DNA of 64,000 nucleotides from Streptomyces globisporus. Its GTDB lineage: Bacteria > Actinomycetota > Actinomycetes > Streptomycetales > Streptomycetaceae. The notes under the pieces are model-generated. The model saw nothing but the letters and a program-made list of their open reading frames with translations. It searched no databases and had not been told where the DNA came from. The DNA lies in NCBI GenBank assembly GCA_014649555.1, contig BMTG01000010.1, positions 248,001-312,000 on the forward strand. Direction: 5' to 3'. Both the position numbers and the translations under genes were made by a program. Below, one piece after another: positions 51,721-60,794 of this stretch (the first letter of the stretch is position 1; every line of letters starts with the position of its first letter).

Positions 51721-52125
51721 GTGACTGAGATTCCGCGCGACACGCTTCAGGAGCAGACCTTCTACGAGCAGGTCGGCGGCGAGGCGACCTTCCGGCGCCT
51801 GGTCCACCGCTTCTACGAGGGCGTGGCGGGCGACGAGCTGCTGCGGCCGATGTACCCGGAGGAGGATCTGGGCCCGGCCGAGGAGCGGTTCGCGCTGTTC
51901 CTGATGCAGTACTGGGGCGGCCCGCGCACCTACAGCGACCACCGGGGCCACCCGCGGCTGCGGATGCGGCACGCGCCGTTCCGGGTGGACCGCGCGGCCC
52001 ATGACGCCTGGCTCGCCCATATGCGGGTCGCGCTGGACGAGCTGGGGCTCGCGCCGGAGCACGAGCGGCAGCTGTGGGACTACCTGACGTACGCCGCGGC
52101 CTCGATGGTCAACACCGCGGACTGA
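51721..52125 (+). CDS. glbO: Group II truncated haemoglobin
   Basis: A 134-aa 2-on-2 globin. FYEQVGGEATFRRLVHRFYEGV holds the B-helix Tyr (B10 position), PMYPEEDLGPAEERFALFLMQYWGG the CD/E region, and LRMRHAPF the proximal His on helix F, followed by AWLAHM with the Trp(G8) that marks group II. The length is normal. Group II globins bind O2 tightly and are linked to oxidative and nitrosative stress in actinobacteria. GTG 51721 starts MTEIPRDTL. It is divergent from the methyltransferase gene. Confidence 0.92.
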   Translation: MTEIPRDTLQEQTFYEQVGGEATFRRLVHRFYEGVAGDELLRPMYPEEDLGPAEERFALFLMQYWGGPRTYSDHRGHPRLRMRHAPFRVDRAAHDAWLAHMRVALDELGLAPEHERQLWDYLTYAAASMVNTAD

Positions 52126-52324
52126 TCACTCCCGGACGTCGGCGGATCACCGGCCAGCGGCGAACGGCGAGCGGCCACGTGAACGTTCTGTGACCGAACG
52201 CCTCCGGAATTCGACGCTCCACCTCCGGATAACGATCACGATCGCATCAAGGTGCGCCTGTAAGCGGTTACCGAAACCCGGGTGCCTCTGAAAGCATCAC
52301 CGGTACGTCGGGGGGCGTGCGCGT

Positions 52325-55300
52325 GTGGTGTTTCGGGGGCTGGGGGATCAGGTGACGGGTTTCGTCCTTCTGCGGGTGCGGGCTCATCGCCTGTTGCTCT
52401 CCGCGGCCGTCCTCGCCGTCCTGCTGACCACCTCCGTCCTGGCCGCGCTCACCGCGTTCTCGGGTTCCGTCGGGGACGCGGCCCTGCGCCATACGCTCAC
52501 GCACCGGTCGGCCGCGTCCGCCGCTCTCGTCGTGTCCGCGTCGGTCGACCACGAACAGCGCGCGGAGGCCGACGAGGCCGTCCGCAAGGCCTCCCGCGAC
52601 GCCTTCGACGGGCTGCCCGTGACCGTGGGGAAACTGGAGAGTTCGGGGTCGTACGCGCTGCCGCGGAGCCTCCAGGACCCGGCCGCCCGGCGCGGCGATC
52701 CGGACCTCACCCACTTCGCCGCCCTCGACCGCGACCGGGTGCGGATCACGGAGGGCAGGGCGCCCGCGGCCTCCGACGGCACCGGCCCCGTACAGGTCGC
52801 GCTGCCCGTCGTCGCCGCCGAGGCGCTGAAGCTGAAGCCGGGCGCGCGGCTCACCGTCACCGACCGGCTGCGGAACGACAAGAAGCAGCGGGTCCTGGTC
52901 ACCGGTGTCTACGAGGCGGCCGACCGGGCCGACCCGTACTGGCAGTTGGACCCGCTCGGCGGGCGCGGAGTGCGCAAGCTCGCCTTCACGACGTACGGCC
53001 CGCTGCTCACCGACCCCTCGGTCCTCGCCTCGGGCGCGCTCGGCGGCGGGCAGACGTCCTGGCTGGCGGCCGCCGACTTCTCCACGCTGACCACCGGCTC
53101 CATGGCGGGGCTGCGGGACGCGTCGGCGGGCGCCCCGAAGGCGCTGGCGGCCGCACCGGTGTTCAAGGCCGGTGTCACCGCGCGGATGTCGCTGCCGACC
53201 GTGCTCGACCAGCTCGACCGGGCACTGCTGGTCTCCCGTTCCACGCTGATGATCGTCGCGGTGCAGCTGGTGCTGCTCGCCGCGTACGCCCTGCTGCTCG
53301 TGGCCCGGCTGCTGAACAGCGAGCGGGACGGCGAGCGGGAACTGCTGCGGGCCCGGGGCGGTTCCCGTGGCCGGATCACCTCGTTCGCCGCGATCGAGGC
53401 GCTGCTGCTGGCCGTGCCCGCCGCCGTGGTCGCCCCGCTGCTCGCGGGGCCGCTGACCGGACTGCTGGCCGAGCGCAGCGCCCTGTCCCGGATCGGTCTC
53501 GACGTCGGCGCGGCCTCGACCGGGACCGTGTGGCTGGTCTCCGCGGCCGTCGCGCTGGCCTGCGCCCTGGCGGTGGTGGCCCCGTCGCTGACGGCCGGGG
53601 CGGGCGGGCGCCGGACCCGGGCCGCTTCGCTGCCGGGGCCGGTGCGGGCGGGCGCGGACCTCGGGCTGCTGCTGATCGCGGGGGTGGCGTACTGGCAGCT
53701 GGACCGGCAGGCCGGCGGCGGGGCGCTCACCGGCGACCGGGCGGGCAACCTCGGGATCGACCCCCTGCTGGTCACCGCCCCGGCCCTCGCGCTGCTCGCC
53801 GGAACGGTCCTCACGCTGCGGCTGCTGCCGCCCGCCGCGAGGCTCGCGGAACGGCGTGCGGCCAAGGGCCGGGGGCTGCCCGCGGCCCTGGCGGGCTGGC
53901 AGTTCAGCCGCCGACCGCTGCGCGGCGCGGGTCCGGTGCTGCTGCTGGTCCTGTCGGTCGCGATGGGCATGCTGGCGATCGGCCAGAGTGCATCGTGGAA
54001 CCGTTCGCAGTCCGACCAGGCCGACTTCGGCTCCGGCGCCTCGGTCCGGCTGGTCGGCGGGCACGGCAGCGGTCCGGCGTCGGCCGGGATCTACAGCGGC
54101 CTGGACGGGGTGCGGCAGGCGGCCCCCGCCCACCGGACGACGGTGGAGGCCTCCGGGGGGCGCACGGCCGAGATCCTCGCCCTGGACACCGCCCACGCGG
54201 ACGAGGCGATGCTGATGCGCTCCGACCTCGCCGGCGGAAGCCCGCGCCGGGTGTTCGACACCATCGCCCCGCAGCCGGCCCCGCGCCCCGGGCTCGTCCT
54301 CCCGAAGGACAGCACCCGGGTCACGATGGACCTGCGGATCACCACGGTGTCGCCGAAGCGCTCCGAGGCCGCCCCCGGCACATCGCCGCCGGTGGTCACC
54401 GTGCTCCTGGAGGACCGTTACGGCCTCCCCTACCGGTTCCTGGCCGGCCCCGTGCCCGTGGACGGCCGCCCGGTCCCGGTGTCGTTCGCGGTGTCGGCGG
54501 CGGGCGGTCTGGCCGTGACCGGTATCGAGGTGGACGACGAACCGCCGTACGGCCGGGCGGAGAAGCGCCGGGTCACGGTGAGCGACGTCCGCGTGGTCAC
54601 GGGATCCGGCGACGACAAAGCGTCGGGCTCCGGATCCCCCGAAGGATCTGAAGGCTCCACAGGCTCCGAGGACTCCGCAGGCCAGGGACGCCCGGAGCGC
54701 CCGGTACCGGTCTCCGGATCAGTGCGCTGGGACGCGTCCATGGCGCTCACCGTGAGCGGTGACAGCCGGCCGGGCGCGACGCCGGTGCGCAACGGGACTT
54801 CGGGCCTGCCGGACTTCACGTACGCCACCGGGGTGAGCAGCGAGGACACCTGGGAGCCGACCACCAGCACCCTGCGGATCACCGCCGCCCGGCCGAAGGC
54901 CGCGCCGCTCAAGGCGGTCGCGACGGACGCCTATCTGAAGAGCACGAACGCGAAGCTCGGGGACGAGATCGACCTCACCCTGGCCGGGAACACCGTCCGG
55001 GTGACCCTGGCGGACGTGGTGCGCCGGCTGCCGACCACCGGGGCCGCCGAGCTGTCCGGCGCCGCGGACCCGGCGCAGTACGGCGGCGCGCTGCTGCTGG
55101 ACCTCAAGGCCGTCACCGAGCTCCTGGCCGGGCGGACGACGGCCACCATCGAGGCGACCGAGTGGTGGCTGAGCGCCGACCCCGGCGACGCCCCGAAGGT
55201 CGCCGCCGCCCTGCGCGCGCTGCCGGACACCGACCCGGCCCAGGTGCTGGTCCGGGCCGAGGCCGCCCGGCAGCTGGTGGACGACCCGCTGGGCGCGGGG

Positions 55301-55720
55301 CCGCAGTCGGCGCTGCCCGCCGTCGCGGTGGTCGCCGCCGCGCTGGCGGCGGTGGGCTTCGCGGTCAGCGCCTCGGGCTCCCGGCGCGAACGGGCGGCGG
55401 AGCTCGGCGTGTTGCGGGCGCTCGGCGCCCCGCGCCGCCGGCTGGCCCGGATGATCGCCGCCGAACAGGGTGTGCTGATCGCCCTCGCTCTGCTGATCGG
55501 GCTCGGCATCGGCACGGTGCTGACCCGGGCCGTCGTCCCGCTCATCGTCCTGACCGGGCAGGCGGACCGGCCCGTTCCGCCGGTGCTGGTCGAGCTGCCC
55601 GCCGGGCAGGTCGCCGCGCTGCTGGCCGGGGTCGCCGCCCTGCCGCTCGTGATCGTCGCGACGATGGCGCTGCGCCGCGGGGACCCGGCGGTCACACTGC
55701 GCCACCAGGGGGACCACTGA
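52325..55720 (+). CDS. FtsX-type ABC transporter permease, subunit 1
   Basis: A 1131-aa membrane protein. One N-terminal span (LLLSAAVLAVLLTTSVLAAL) precedes a large extracytoplasmic domain of about 240 residues. A group of spans (LMIVAVQLVLLAAYALLLVA, then IEALLLAVPAAVVAPLLAG and VWLVSAAVALACALAVVAP) and a second outer domain with a Gly/Ser/Glu linker follow. The FtsX-type C-terminal block is ERAAELGVLRALGAPRRRLA with ALALLIGLGIGTVLTRA. These are the MacB/LolC-like mechanotransmission permeases. The start is uncertain among GTG 52325, 52328 and 52352. Its stop lies one base before subunit 2. Substrate unknown; lipid, peptide or cell-wall roles are all possible. Confidence 0.85.
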   Translation: MVFRGLGDQVTGFVLLRVRAHRLLLSAAVLAVLLTTSVLAALTAFSGSVGDAALRHTLTHRSAASAALVVSASVDHEQRAEADEAVRKASRDAFDGLPVTVGKLESSGSYALPRSLQDPAARRGDPDLTHFAALDRDRVRITEGRAPAASDGTGPVQVALPVVAAEALKLKPGARLTVTDRLRNDKKQRVLVTGVYEAADRADPYWQLDPLGGRGVRKLAFTTYGPLLTDPSVLASGALGGGQTSWLAAADFSTLTTGSMAGLRDASAGAPKALAAAPVFKAGVTARMSLPTVLDQLDRALLVSRSTLMIVAVQLVLLAAYALLLVARLLNSERDGERELLRARGGSRGRITSFAAIEALLLAVPAAVVAPLLAGPLTGLLAERSALSRIGLDVGAASTGTVWLVSAAVALACALAVVAPSLTAGAGGRRTRAASLPGPVRAGADLGLLLIAGVAYWQLDRQAGGGALTGDRAGNLGIDPLLVTAPALALLAGTVLTLRLLPPAARLAERRAAKGRGLPAALAGWQFSRRPLRGAGPVLLLVLSVAMGMLAIGQSASWNRSQSDQADFGSGASVRLVGGHGSGPASAGIYSGLDGVRQAAPAHRTTVEASGGRTAEILALDTAHADEAMLMRSDLAGGSPRRVFDTIAPQPAPRPGLVLPKDSTRVTMDLRITTVSPKRSEAAPGTSPPVVTVLLEDRYGLPYRFLAGPVPVDGRPVPVSFAVSAAGGLAVTGIEVDDEPPYGRAEKRRVTVSDVRVVTGSGDDKASGSGSPEGSEGSTGSEDSAGQGRPERPVPVSGSVRWDASMALTVSGDSRPGATPVRNGTSGLPDFTYATGVSSEDTWEPTTSTLRITAARPKAAPLKAVATDAYLKSTNAKLGDEIDLTLAGNTVRVTLADVVRRLPTTGAAELSGAADPAQYGGALLLDLKAVTELLAGRTTATIEATEWWLSADPGDAPKVAAALRALPDTDPAQVLVRAEAARQLVDDPLGAGPQSALPAVAVVAAALAAVGFAVSASGSRRERAAELGVLRALGAPRRRLARMIAAEQGVLIALALLIGLGIGTVLTRAVVPLIVLTGQADRPVPPVLVELPAGQVAALLAGVAALPLVIVATMALRRGDPAVTLRHQGDH

Positions 55721-55721
55721 C

Positions 55722-58592
55722 ATGAGGGACGGCAAGCGGGCGGCGAGCGCCCCCTGGATACGGACCCGGCTGCGTACCGCACCGGGCGCGGCGGTGGCCC
55801 TCGCGGTGCTGGTGCTGGTGACGGCGTTCCTCGCCGCGGCGTTCCCGCGGGCCGTGGACGCGTACGAGACGAAGGGGCTCCGCCACGACATCCGGCTGGC
55901 CGACGCGGGGCGCAGCGCCGTGGAGGTCTCCCGCCCCCAGCCCGGACTGGAACTGCCACGGGAACAGCGGGAGGCCGGAGTACGGACGCCCGAGCTGAAG
56001 CGGATCGGCGGTGCGCTCGGCAAGGCCCTGCCCGAACCGCTGCGCGCGGACATGTCGTCCGTGGCGTACGGCCTGCGCACCATGAAGCCGGTGCTCGCGA
56101 CCGAGCCGTGGCTGCCGAGGCCCGACACGGTGCCGCCGCAGCTCTCGTACACGGCGCAGACGGGGCTGAAGGAGCATGCCCGGCTGGTCAAGGGGGCCTG
56201 GCCGACGACGCCCGACGCGGTGACGGCCGGCTCGCGTGCGGTGCGGGGCGCGGTCACCGAGGAGACGGCGGCCGCGCTGAACATGAAGGTCGGCTCGACC
56301 CTCCGACTGCCCACCGCCGTCGGGGGTCCGCTGACGGTGACCATCACGGGCATCCTCGCCCCGCGCGACCCGGGCGGCAGCTACTGGTCCGCCGATCCGC
56401 TGGTGCGCACCCCGTCCCTGATCCCGGACCCCGCGAGCCCCTTCCCGCAGAACTACTGGACCGGCACCGTCCTGCTGGCCGAGGACGCCGGTCCCGCGCT
56501 CCTCGCCACCGCCACCGAACCGTCCCTGTTCTGGCGGTTCCCGCCCGACCCGTCCGAACTCACCGGCCCCGACGGCACCCGGCTGACGGCCGTCGTCAAC
56601 TCGCTGGAGAGCGGCCCCGGGCTGCTGAAGGTGCGGGCGATCGCCGGGGACACGGCGGAGGTCCTCACCGGGCTCGGGCACATCGTGCAGGCCAACGCGC
56701 GGATGCGGGACGCGATCAGCCCCGTGATCGCGGTTGCCGCCCTCGGCATCGGCTCCGTGGCGGCCGTGGTCCTGGTGATGACGGGCGCCCTGATCGCCGC
56801 CCGCCGCAAGGCCGAACTGGCCCTGATGCGCTCGCGCGGCGGCTCGCTGCGCGGCATCGGCGGCCGACTGCTCGCGGAGACCGCGGTGACCGTGGTGCCC
56901 GCGAGCGCACTCGGACTGCTCCTCGCGGTCCTGGCCGTGGGCGAGGGCCGCTGGTGGCCGGCGGCACTGGCGGCGACCGGTGTCGGGCTCCTCGTCTGTG
57001 TCGCGCTGCCGCTGCGGACGACGCTCCAGCACATCCGGCCCACCCTGCACGGCGCCCGCGAGGACATGGTGAGCGCCCGGCCCTCGCGTCGGCGGACCGT
57101 CGCCGAACTGACCCTGCTGGTGCTGGCGGTCGGCGCGGTGACGGCGCTGCGCCGTCGCGGTACGTCCGGCGGCGGCACCGATCTGCTGGTCAGCGGCGCA
57201 CCCGTGCTGGTCGCGCTGATCGCGGCGCTGGTGCTGGTGCGGCTCTATCCGCTGCCCCTGCGGCTCGCCGCGCGCCCCATGGCCCGGCTGCGCGGGGCGA
57301 TCGGCTTCCTGTCGCTGGCCCGCGCCGGGCGCTCCTCAGCGGGCGGGGCGCTGCCGCTGCTCGCCCTGCTGCTCGCGCTGGCCACGGCGGCGTTCGGCGG
57401 TTCGGTGATCGCCGGCATCGGGGACGCGCGGGACGACGCGGCGCTGACTGCCGTCGGCGCGGACGCCCGGATCAGCGGCAGGAGCGAGCGGGCGGCCCTG
57501 CCCGACGAACTGGTCCGCACGGCGCGCGACCTGGACGGGGTGCGGAACGCGGCCCCACTGCGGATCGAGTTCGGCGTGACCATGCCGGAGACGGCGGCCG
57601 GTGACGGCGGGGCGGGCAGTGGCCCGGACGACAGCGGTACGGATACGGGTCCGGGCGCGGACACCGGTGGCGGCGACGCGGCCGGGGCGAGGGCCACGAC
57701 CATGGTGGGCGTCGACCCGGCCTCGTACACCCGGCTGGCCCGCACGACCGGGCTGCCGGACTTCCCGAGCGGCCTGCTGAAGGCCACCGGCCCCTCGGCA
57801 CCGCTGTCCGAAGGCGCGGAGTCCGGCCCGGAGCGGGTACTGCCGGTCATCGCCTCCCCGGCGGTGGCGGCCCGGCTGGGCAAGGAGCAGCACGCGGTCG
57901 ACACCCTCTCCGGGAACTTCAAGGTCCAGGTGGTGGGCACCGTCGAGCGGGTGGCGTCGCTCGCCTCCACGAACTTCCTGATCGTCAACTCCGCCTCCCT
58001 GGAGGAGCGGGCGCCCACCACGCTGCTGCTCACCGGTGCCCCCGACCCGGGGAAGCTGCGCGCGGCTGCCGACGGGAACGGCGAGGAGTTCGTCGTACAG
58101 CTGCGTTCCGAGGAGCGCGCGCGGTATGTGAACACCCCGATGCAGGCGGGGGCCGAGCGGATCTATCTGGCGGCCGTCGCGGCGGGCGCCGGATACGCGC
58201 TGCTGGCCGTTCTGCTGTCGCTGCTCCAGACCGCGCCCGAGCGCAAGACACTGCTGGCGCGGCTGCGGACGATGGGGCTCACCACCGGGCAGGGCAGGCG
58301 GCTGCTGGCCTTCGAGGCGACCCCGCAGGCGCTGCTGGCGGCGGGCGGCGGGCTGCTCACCGGCTGGGCGACCATCGTCCTGCTCTCCCCCGGCATCGAT
58401 CTGGTGCCACTCGCGCTCGCGGGCGTCGCCGGATCGGACACGAGCCCCGTCACGCTGCGCGCCGACCTCTGGTCGCTGGCGCTGCCGGCCGCCGGGGTGG
58501 TGGCGCTCGCCGCCGCGGTCGCGGGTGTGCAGGCGTGGTGGGCGAGCCGCCGCGGATCGATCACCGAACTCAGGGCAGGAGACTCCCGATGA
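55722..58592 (+). CDS. FtsX-type ABC transporter permease, subunit 2
   Basis: A 956-aa permease with the same layout as subunit 1: an N-terminal span (GAAVALAVLVLVTAFLAAAF), an outer domain, a three-span FtsX block (VIAVAALGIGSVAAVVLVMT; RKAELALMRSRGGSLRGIGG), more spans, a second outer domain interrupted by a Gly/Asp-rich low-complexity run near residues 625-655, and a C-terminal block (ERKTLLARLRTMGLTTGQGR). ATG 55722 starts one base after the previous stop, and its own stop overlaps the ATPase start. The two permeases probably form a heterodimer. Confidence 0.85.
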   Translation: MRDGKRAASAPWIRTRLRTAPGAAVALAVLVLVTAFLAAAFPRAVDAYETKGLRHDIRLADAGRSAVEVSRPQPGLELPREQREAGVRTPELKRIGGALGKALPEPLRADMSSVAYGLRTMKPVLATEPWLPRPDTVPPQLSYTAQTGLKEHARLVKGAWPTTPDAVTAGSRAVRGAVTEETAAALNMKVGSTLRLPTAVGGPLTVTITGILAPRDPGGSYWSADPLVRTPSLIPDPASPFPQNYWTGTVLLAEDAGPALLATATEPSLFWRFPPDPSELTGPDGTRLTAVVNSLESGPGLLKVRAIAGDTAEVLTGLGHIVQANARMRDAISPVIAVAALGIGSVAAVVLVMTGALIAARRKAELALMRSRGGSLRGIGGRLLAETAVTVVPASALGLLLAVLAVGEGRWWPAALAATGVGLLVCVALPLRTTLQHIRPTLHGAREDMVSARPSRRRTVAELTLLVLAVGAVTALRRRGTSGGGTDLLVSGAPVLVALIAALVLVRLYPLPLRLAARPMARLRGAIGFLSLARAGRSSAGGALPLLALLLALATAAFGGSVIAGIGDARDDAALTAVGADARISGRSERAALPDELVRTARDLDGVRNAAPLRIEFGVTMPETAAGDGGAGSGPDDSGTDTGPGADTGGGDAAGARATTMVGVDPASYTRLARTTGLPDFPSGLLKATGPSAPLSEGAESGPERVLPVIASPAVAARLGKEQHAVDTLSGNFKVQVVGTVERVASLASTNFLIVNSASLEERAPTTLLLTGAPDPGKLRAAADGNGEEFVVQLRSEERARYVNTPMQAGAERIYLAAVAAGAGYALLAVLLSLLQTAPERKTLLARLRTMGLTTGQGRRLLAFEATPQALLAAGGGLLTGWATIVLLSPGIDLVPLALAGVAGSDTSPVTLRADLWSLALPAAGVVALAAAVAGVQAWWASRRGSITELRAGDSR

Positions 58593-59608
58593 CCTCGTCC
58601 ACCGAGACGGCAGGCACGGCCCGCGCGGCCGAGACGACGCTGGCGGAGCTGGAGCGGCGGGCCACGGCCCGCCGGGACCGCCCCTCCTACGGGCACGACG
58701 CGCTGATCGCCTGCGACCGGGTGGTGCGGATCTTCACCACGGACGGGGTGGAGGTGCAGGCCCTCCAGGGCCTCGATCTGCTGGTCACCGAGGGCGAGTT
58801 GATGGCCCTGGTGGGGGCGTCGGGCAGCGGCAAGTCGACGCTGATGAACATCCTGGCGGGGCTGGACGTGCCGACGGCGGGCTCGGCGAAGGTCGCGGGA
58901 TGCGATCTGCTGTCGATGGGCCCGAAGGAACGGCTGCGCTACCGGCGGGACGTGGTCGGGTTCGTCTGGCAGCAGACCGCCCGCAATCTGCTGCCGTATC
59001 TCACCGCGATCCAGAACATCACCCTGCCCATGCAGTTGCGCGGCGGGGGGAGCAAGCGCGAACGGGCCGCCCGCGCCGAGTCGTTGCTCGCCATGCTCGA
59101 CATCGCGGACTGCCGCGACCGGCGGCCCCAGCAGCTCTCCGGCGGTCAGCAGCAGCGGGTGGCGATCGCGGTGGCGCTGGCCAACAACCCGTCCGTGCTG
59201 CTGGCGGACGAGCCGACCGGTGAGCTGGACTCGGCCACCGGGGAGCAGGTCTTCGCCGCGTTCCGGCGCGCCAACGAGGAGTTGGGCACCTCGATCGTGA
59301 TCGTCACCCATGACCAGGCGGTCGCGAACGAGGTGCGGCGTACGGTCGCCATCCGCGACGGCCGTACGTCCTCCGAGGTGCTGCGCCGCACGGAGGTGGA
59401 CGCGGCGACGGGCCAGGAGTCCCAGGTGGCCCGGGAGTACGCGATGCTCGACCGGGCGGGGCGGCTCCAGCTGCCCGCGGACTACACGCAGGCGCTGGGC
59501 ATGGAGCACCGGGTGCTGCTGGAGCTGGAGCAGGACCACATCGGCGTCTGGCCGGACGCGCACGGGGCGTCGGAGGACGGTCCGGCGGAGAACGCACCGG
59601 AGAAGTAG
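58589..59608 (+). CDS. ABC transporter ATPase for the FtsX-type permeases
   Basis: A 339-aa ATP-binding subunit of the MacB/LolD class. Walker A is VGASGSGKSTLMN, the Q-loop lies in VGFVWQQTARNLLPYLTAIQN, the signature is QLSGGQQQRVAIAVAL, Walker B is VLLADEPTGELDS and the switch His is in VIVTHDQAVA. The first 45 residues and the last 80 are extensions; the latter (REYAMLDRAGRLQLPADYTQ) is common in Streptomyces relatives. ATG 58589 overlaps the permease stop (ATGA), so expression is coupled. Confidence 0.93.
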   Translation: MTSSTETAGTARAAETTLAELERRATARRDRPSYGHDALIACDRVVRIFTTDGVEVQALQGLDLLVTEGELMALVGASGSGKSTLMNILAGLDVPTAGSAKVAGCDLLSMGPKERLRYRRDVVGFVWQQTARNLLPYLTAIQNITLPMQLRGGGSKRERAARAESLLAMLDIADCRDRRPQQLSGGQQQRVAIAVALANNPSVLLADEPTGELDSATGEQVFAAFRRANEELGTSIVIVTHDQAVANEVRRTVAIRDGRTSSEVLRRTEVDAATGQESQVAREYAMLDRAGRLQLPADYTQALGMEHRVLLELEQDHIGVWPDAHGASEDGPAENAPEK

Positions 59609-59610
59609 CG

Positions 59611-59647
59611 GCGGTCGGGCGGCCCTTCAGCCACGCCCGGCGACCGC
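59611..59647. terminator. Hairpin between convergent ABC and hypothetical genes
   Basis: GCGGTCG (59611-59617) pairs with CGACCGC (59641-59647), continued inward by GGC/GCC pairs after a two-base bulge. It fills the 39 bases between the two convergent stop codons. Confidence 0.5.
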
Positions 59648-60370
59648 TCAGCCGCGCCCGACGGAGAGGCTGAGCCCGCCGGGCCCGCCCAGGCCGCCGG
59701 CCGGGTCGCGGCGCAGCGCGATGGAGCCGAAGGGTGTCCGCAGCCGCAGCCAGCCGCCCGTACCGCCGGCCGCGAACAGCGAGACGGGGAAGCCGGGGTC
59801 GGGGCGGAGGAAGCCGAGGGACTGGGCGGCGTGCACGGCGCGCAGGGGAAGGTCCGTGGTGCCGACCGGCCGGGACCAGATCTCGCGGCCGATCCGGTCG
59901 CGTTCGGCGCGGGTGCGCGACTCCTCGGGCAGCGCCTCGTCCCGCGTACGGAATTCGGCGACGGCCTCGTGGAGGGCGACGCGCAGCGCGTCCGGGGCGG
60001 GCAGCCCCGCCTGCTCCTGCCAGGGCCCCCGGGGCGGCAGGACGCCGGTCCAGGGCGGTCCGGTGACGGGAGCGGGCAGCGCACCGCCCCGCTCCCCCGG
60101 GCCCCCGCCGTCGCCGGAGACGTCGAGGGACTCCAGCAGCTCCCCGGCCGACACCGTGACGTCGAGCGTCTCGGGGCGGGCCAGGCGGGCGGTGCGGATG
60201 GCGAGGACCTCGAAGGAGGGCGGGCGGCCGAACACGGCCAGCGCGTCGCCGCCCGCCTGCAACCGGACCGCGGCGGCCCGGTCGTAGTGGAGCAGCCGGC
60301 CGAGGAAGGCGGCGAGATCCGCCGCCTCCCTCGGGTCGGCGAACTGCAGCGACTGCACGGGCACGGTCAT
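59648..60370 (-). CDS. Conserved hypothetical protein, third gene of ettA unit
   Basis: A 240-aa soluble protein with no domain I recognise. It begins TVPVQSLQFADPREAADLAA, with a short alpha/beta region to about residue 75 (FEVLAIRTARLARPETLDVTVSAGEL), a Gly/Pro-rich segment near 85-120, a charged helix (RTRDEALPEESRTRAERDRI) and a C-terminal beta-rich part ending LSLSVGRG. ATG 60370 overlaps the thioesterase stop by four bases, so it is translationally coupled to it. The position after ettA and a thioesterase gives no clear hint of function. Confidence 0.7.
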   Translation of the reverse strand: MTVPVQSLQFADPREAADLAAFLGRLLHYDRAAAVRLQAGGDALAVFGRPPSFEVLAIRTARLARPETLDVTVSAGELLESLDVSGDGGGPGERGGALPAPVTGPPWTGVLPPRGPWQEQAGLPAPDALRVALHEAVAEFRTRDEALPEESRTRAERDRIGREIWSRPVGTTDLPLRAVHAAQSLGFLRPDPGFPVSLFAAGGTGGWLRLRTPFGSIALRRDPAGGLGGPGGLSLSVGRG

Positions 60371-60789
60371 GCCGCGGCGGGCTCCTCTGCCAGGTACTGC
60401 TGGAGGAAGAGCTTCTCCTCGGCGGAGATCCGCCGGGGCCGCTCCGCCGCCAGGTCGTACGGCACGACGACGGTCGAGGCGCGTACGTACACCTGCTCGG
60501 GGTCCTTGATCTCATAGGCGATCGTCAGGGACGCGGCGCCTATCTTCGTGACCCACGACTCGACGGTCACCGGCTCGTGCCGGTGGACCAGCGGCCGCAC
60601 GTAGTCGATCTCGTGCCGGGCCACGACGGACCCGCCCGAGAACGACGGGGAACCGTCCCCGGGCGCCAGCCGGAACATGAAGTCGATGCGCGCCTCCTCC
60701 AGGTAGCGGAGGAAGACCACGTTGTTGACGTGGCCGAAGGCATCCATGTCCGACCAGCGCAGGGGGCAGCTGTAGAGGTGACGAGCCAA
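60367..60789 (-). CDS. Acyl-CoA thioesterase (hot-dog fold)
   Basis: A 140-aa 4HBT-type thioesterase. The motif RWSDMDAFGHVNNVVFLRYLEEAR has the conserved Asp-x-x-G-H-V-N-N active site at residues 15-22. The remaining hot-dog strands follow (VVARHEIDYVRPLV, VTVESWV, SLTIAYEI, VRASTVVVPYDL), with a C-terminal helix. The start is TTG 60789, 5 bases after the ettA stop, with GAGG upstream; no ATG or GTG lies near. It hydrolyses acyl-CoA thioesters; chain preference is unknown. Its stop overlaps the next gene. Confidence 0.85.
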   Translation of the reverse strand: MARHLYSCPLRWSDMDAFGHVNNVVFLRYLEEARIDFMFRLAPGDGSPSFSGGSVVARHEIDYVRPLVHRHEPVTVESWVTKIGAASLTIAYEIKDPEQVYVRASTVVVPYDLAAERPRRISAEEKLFLQQYLAEEPAAA

Positions 60790-60794
60790 GACGA

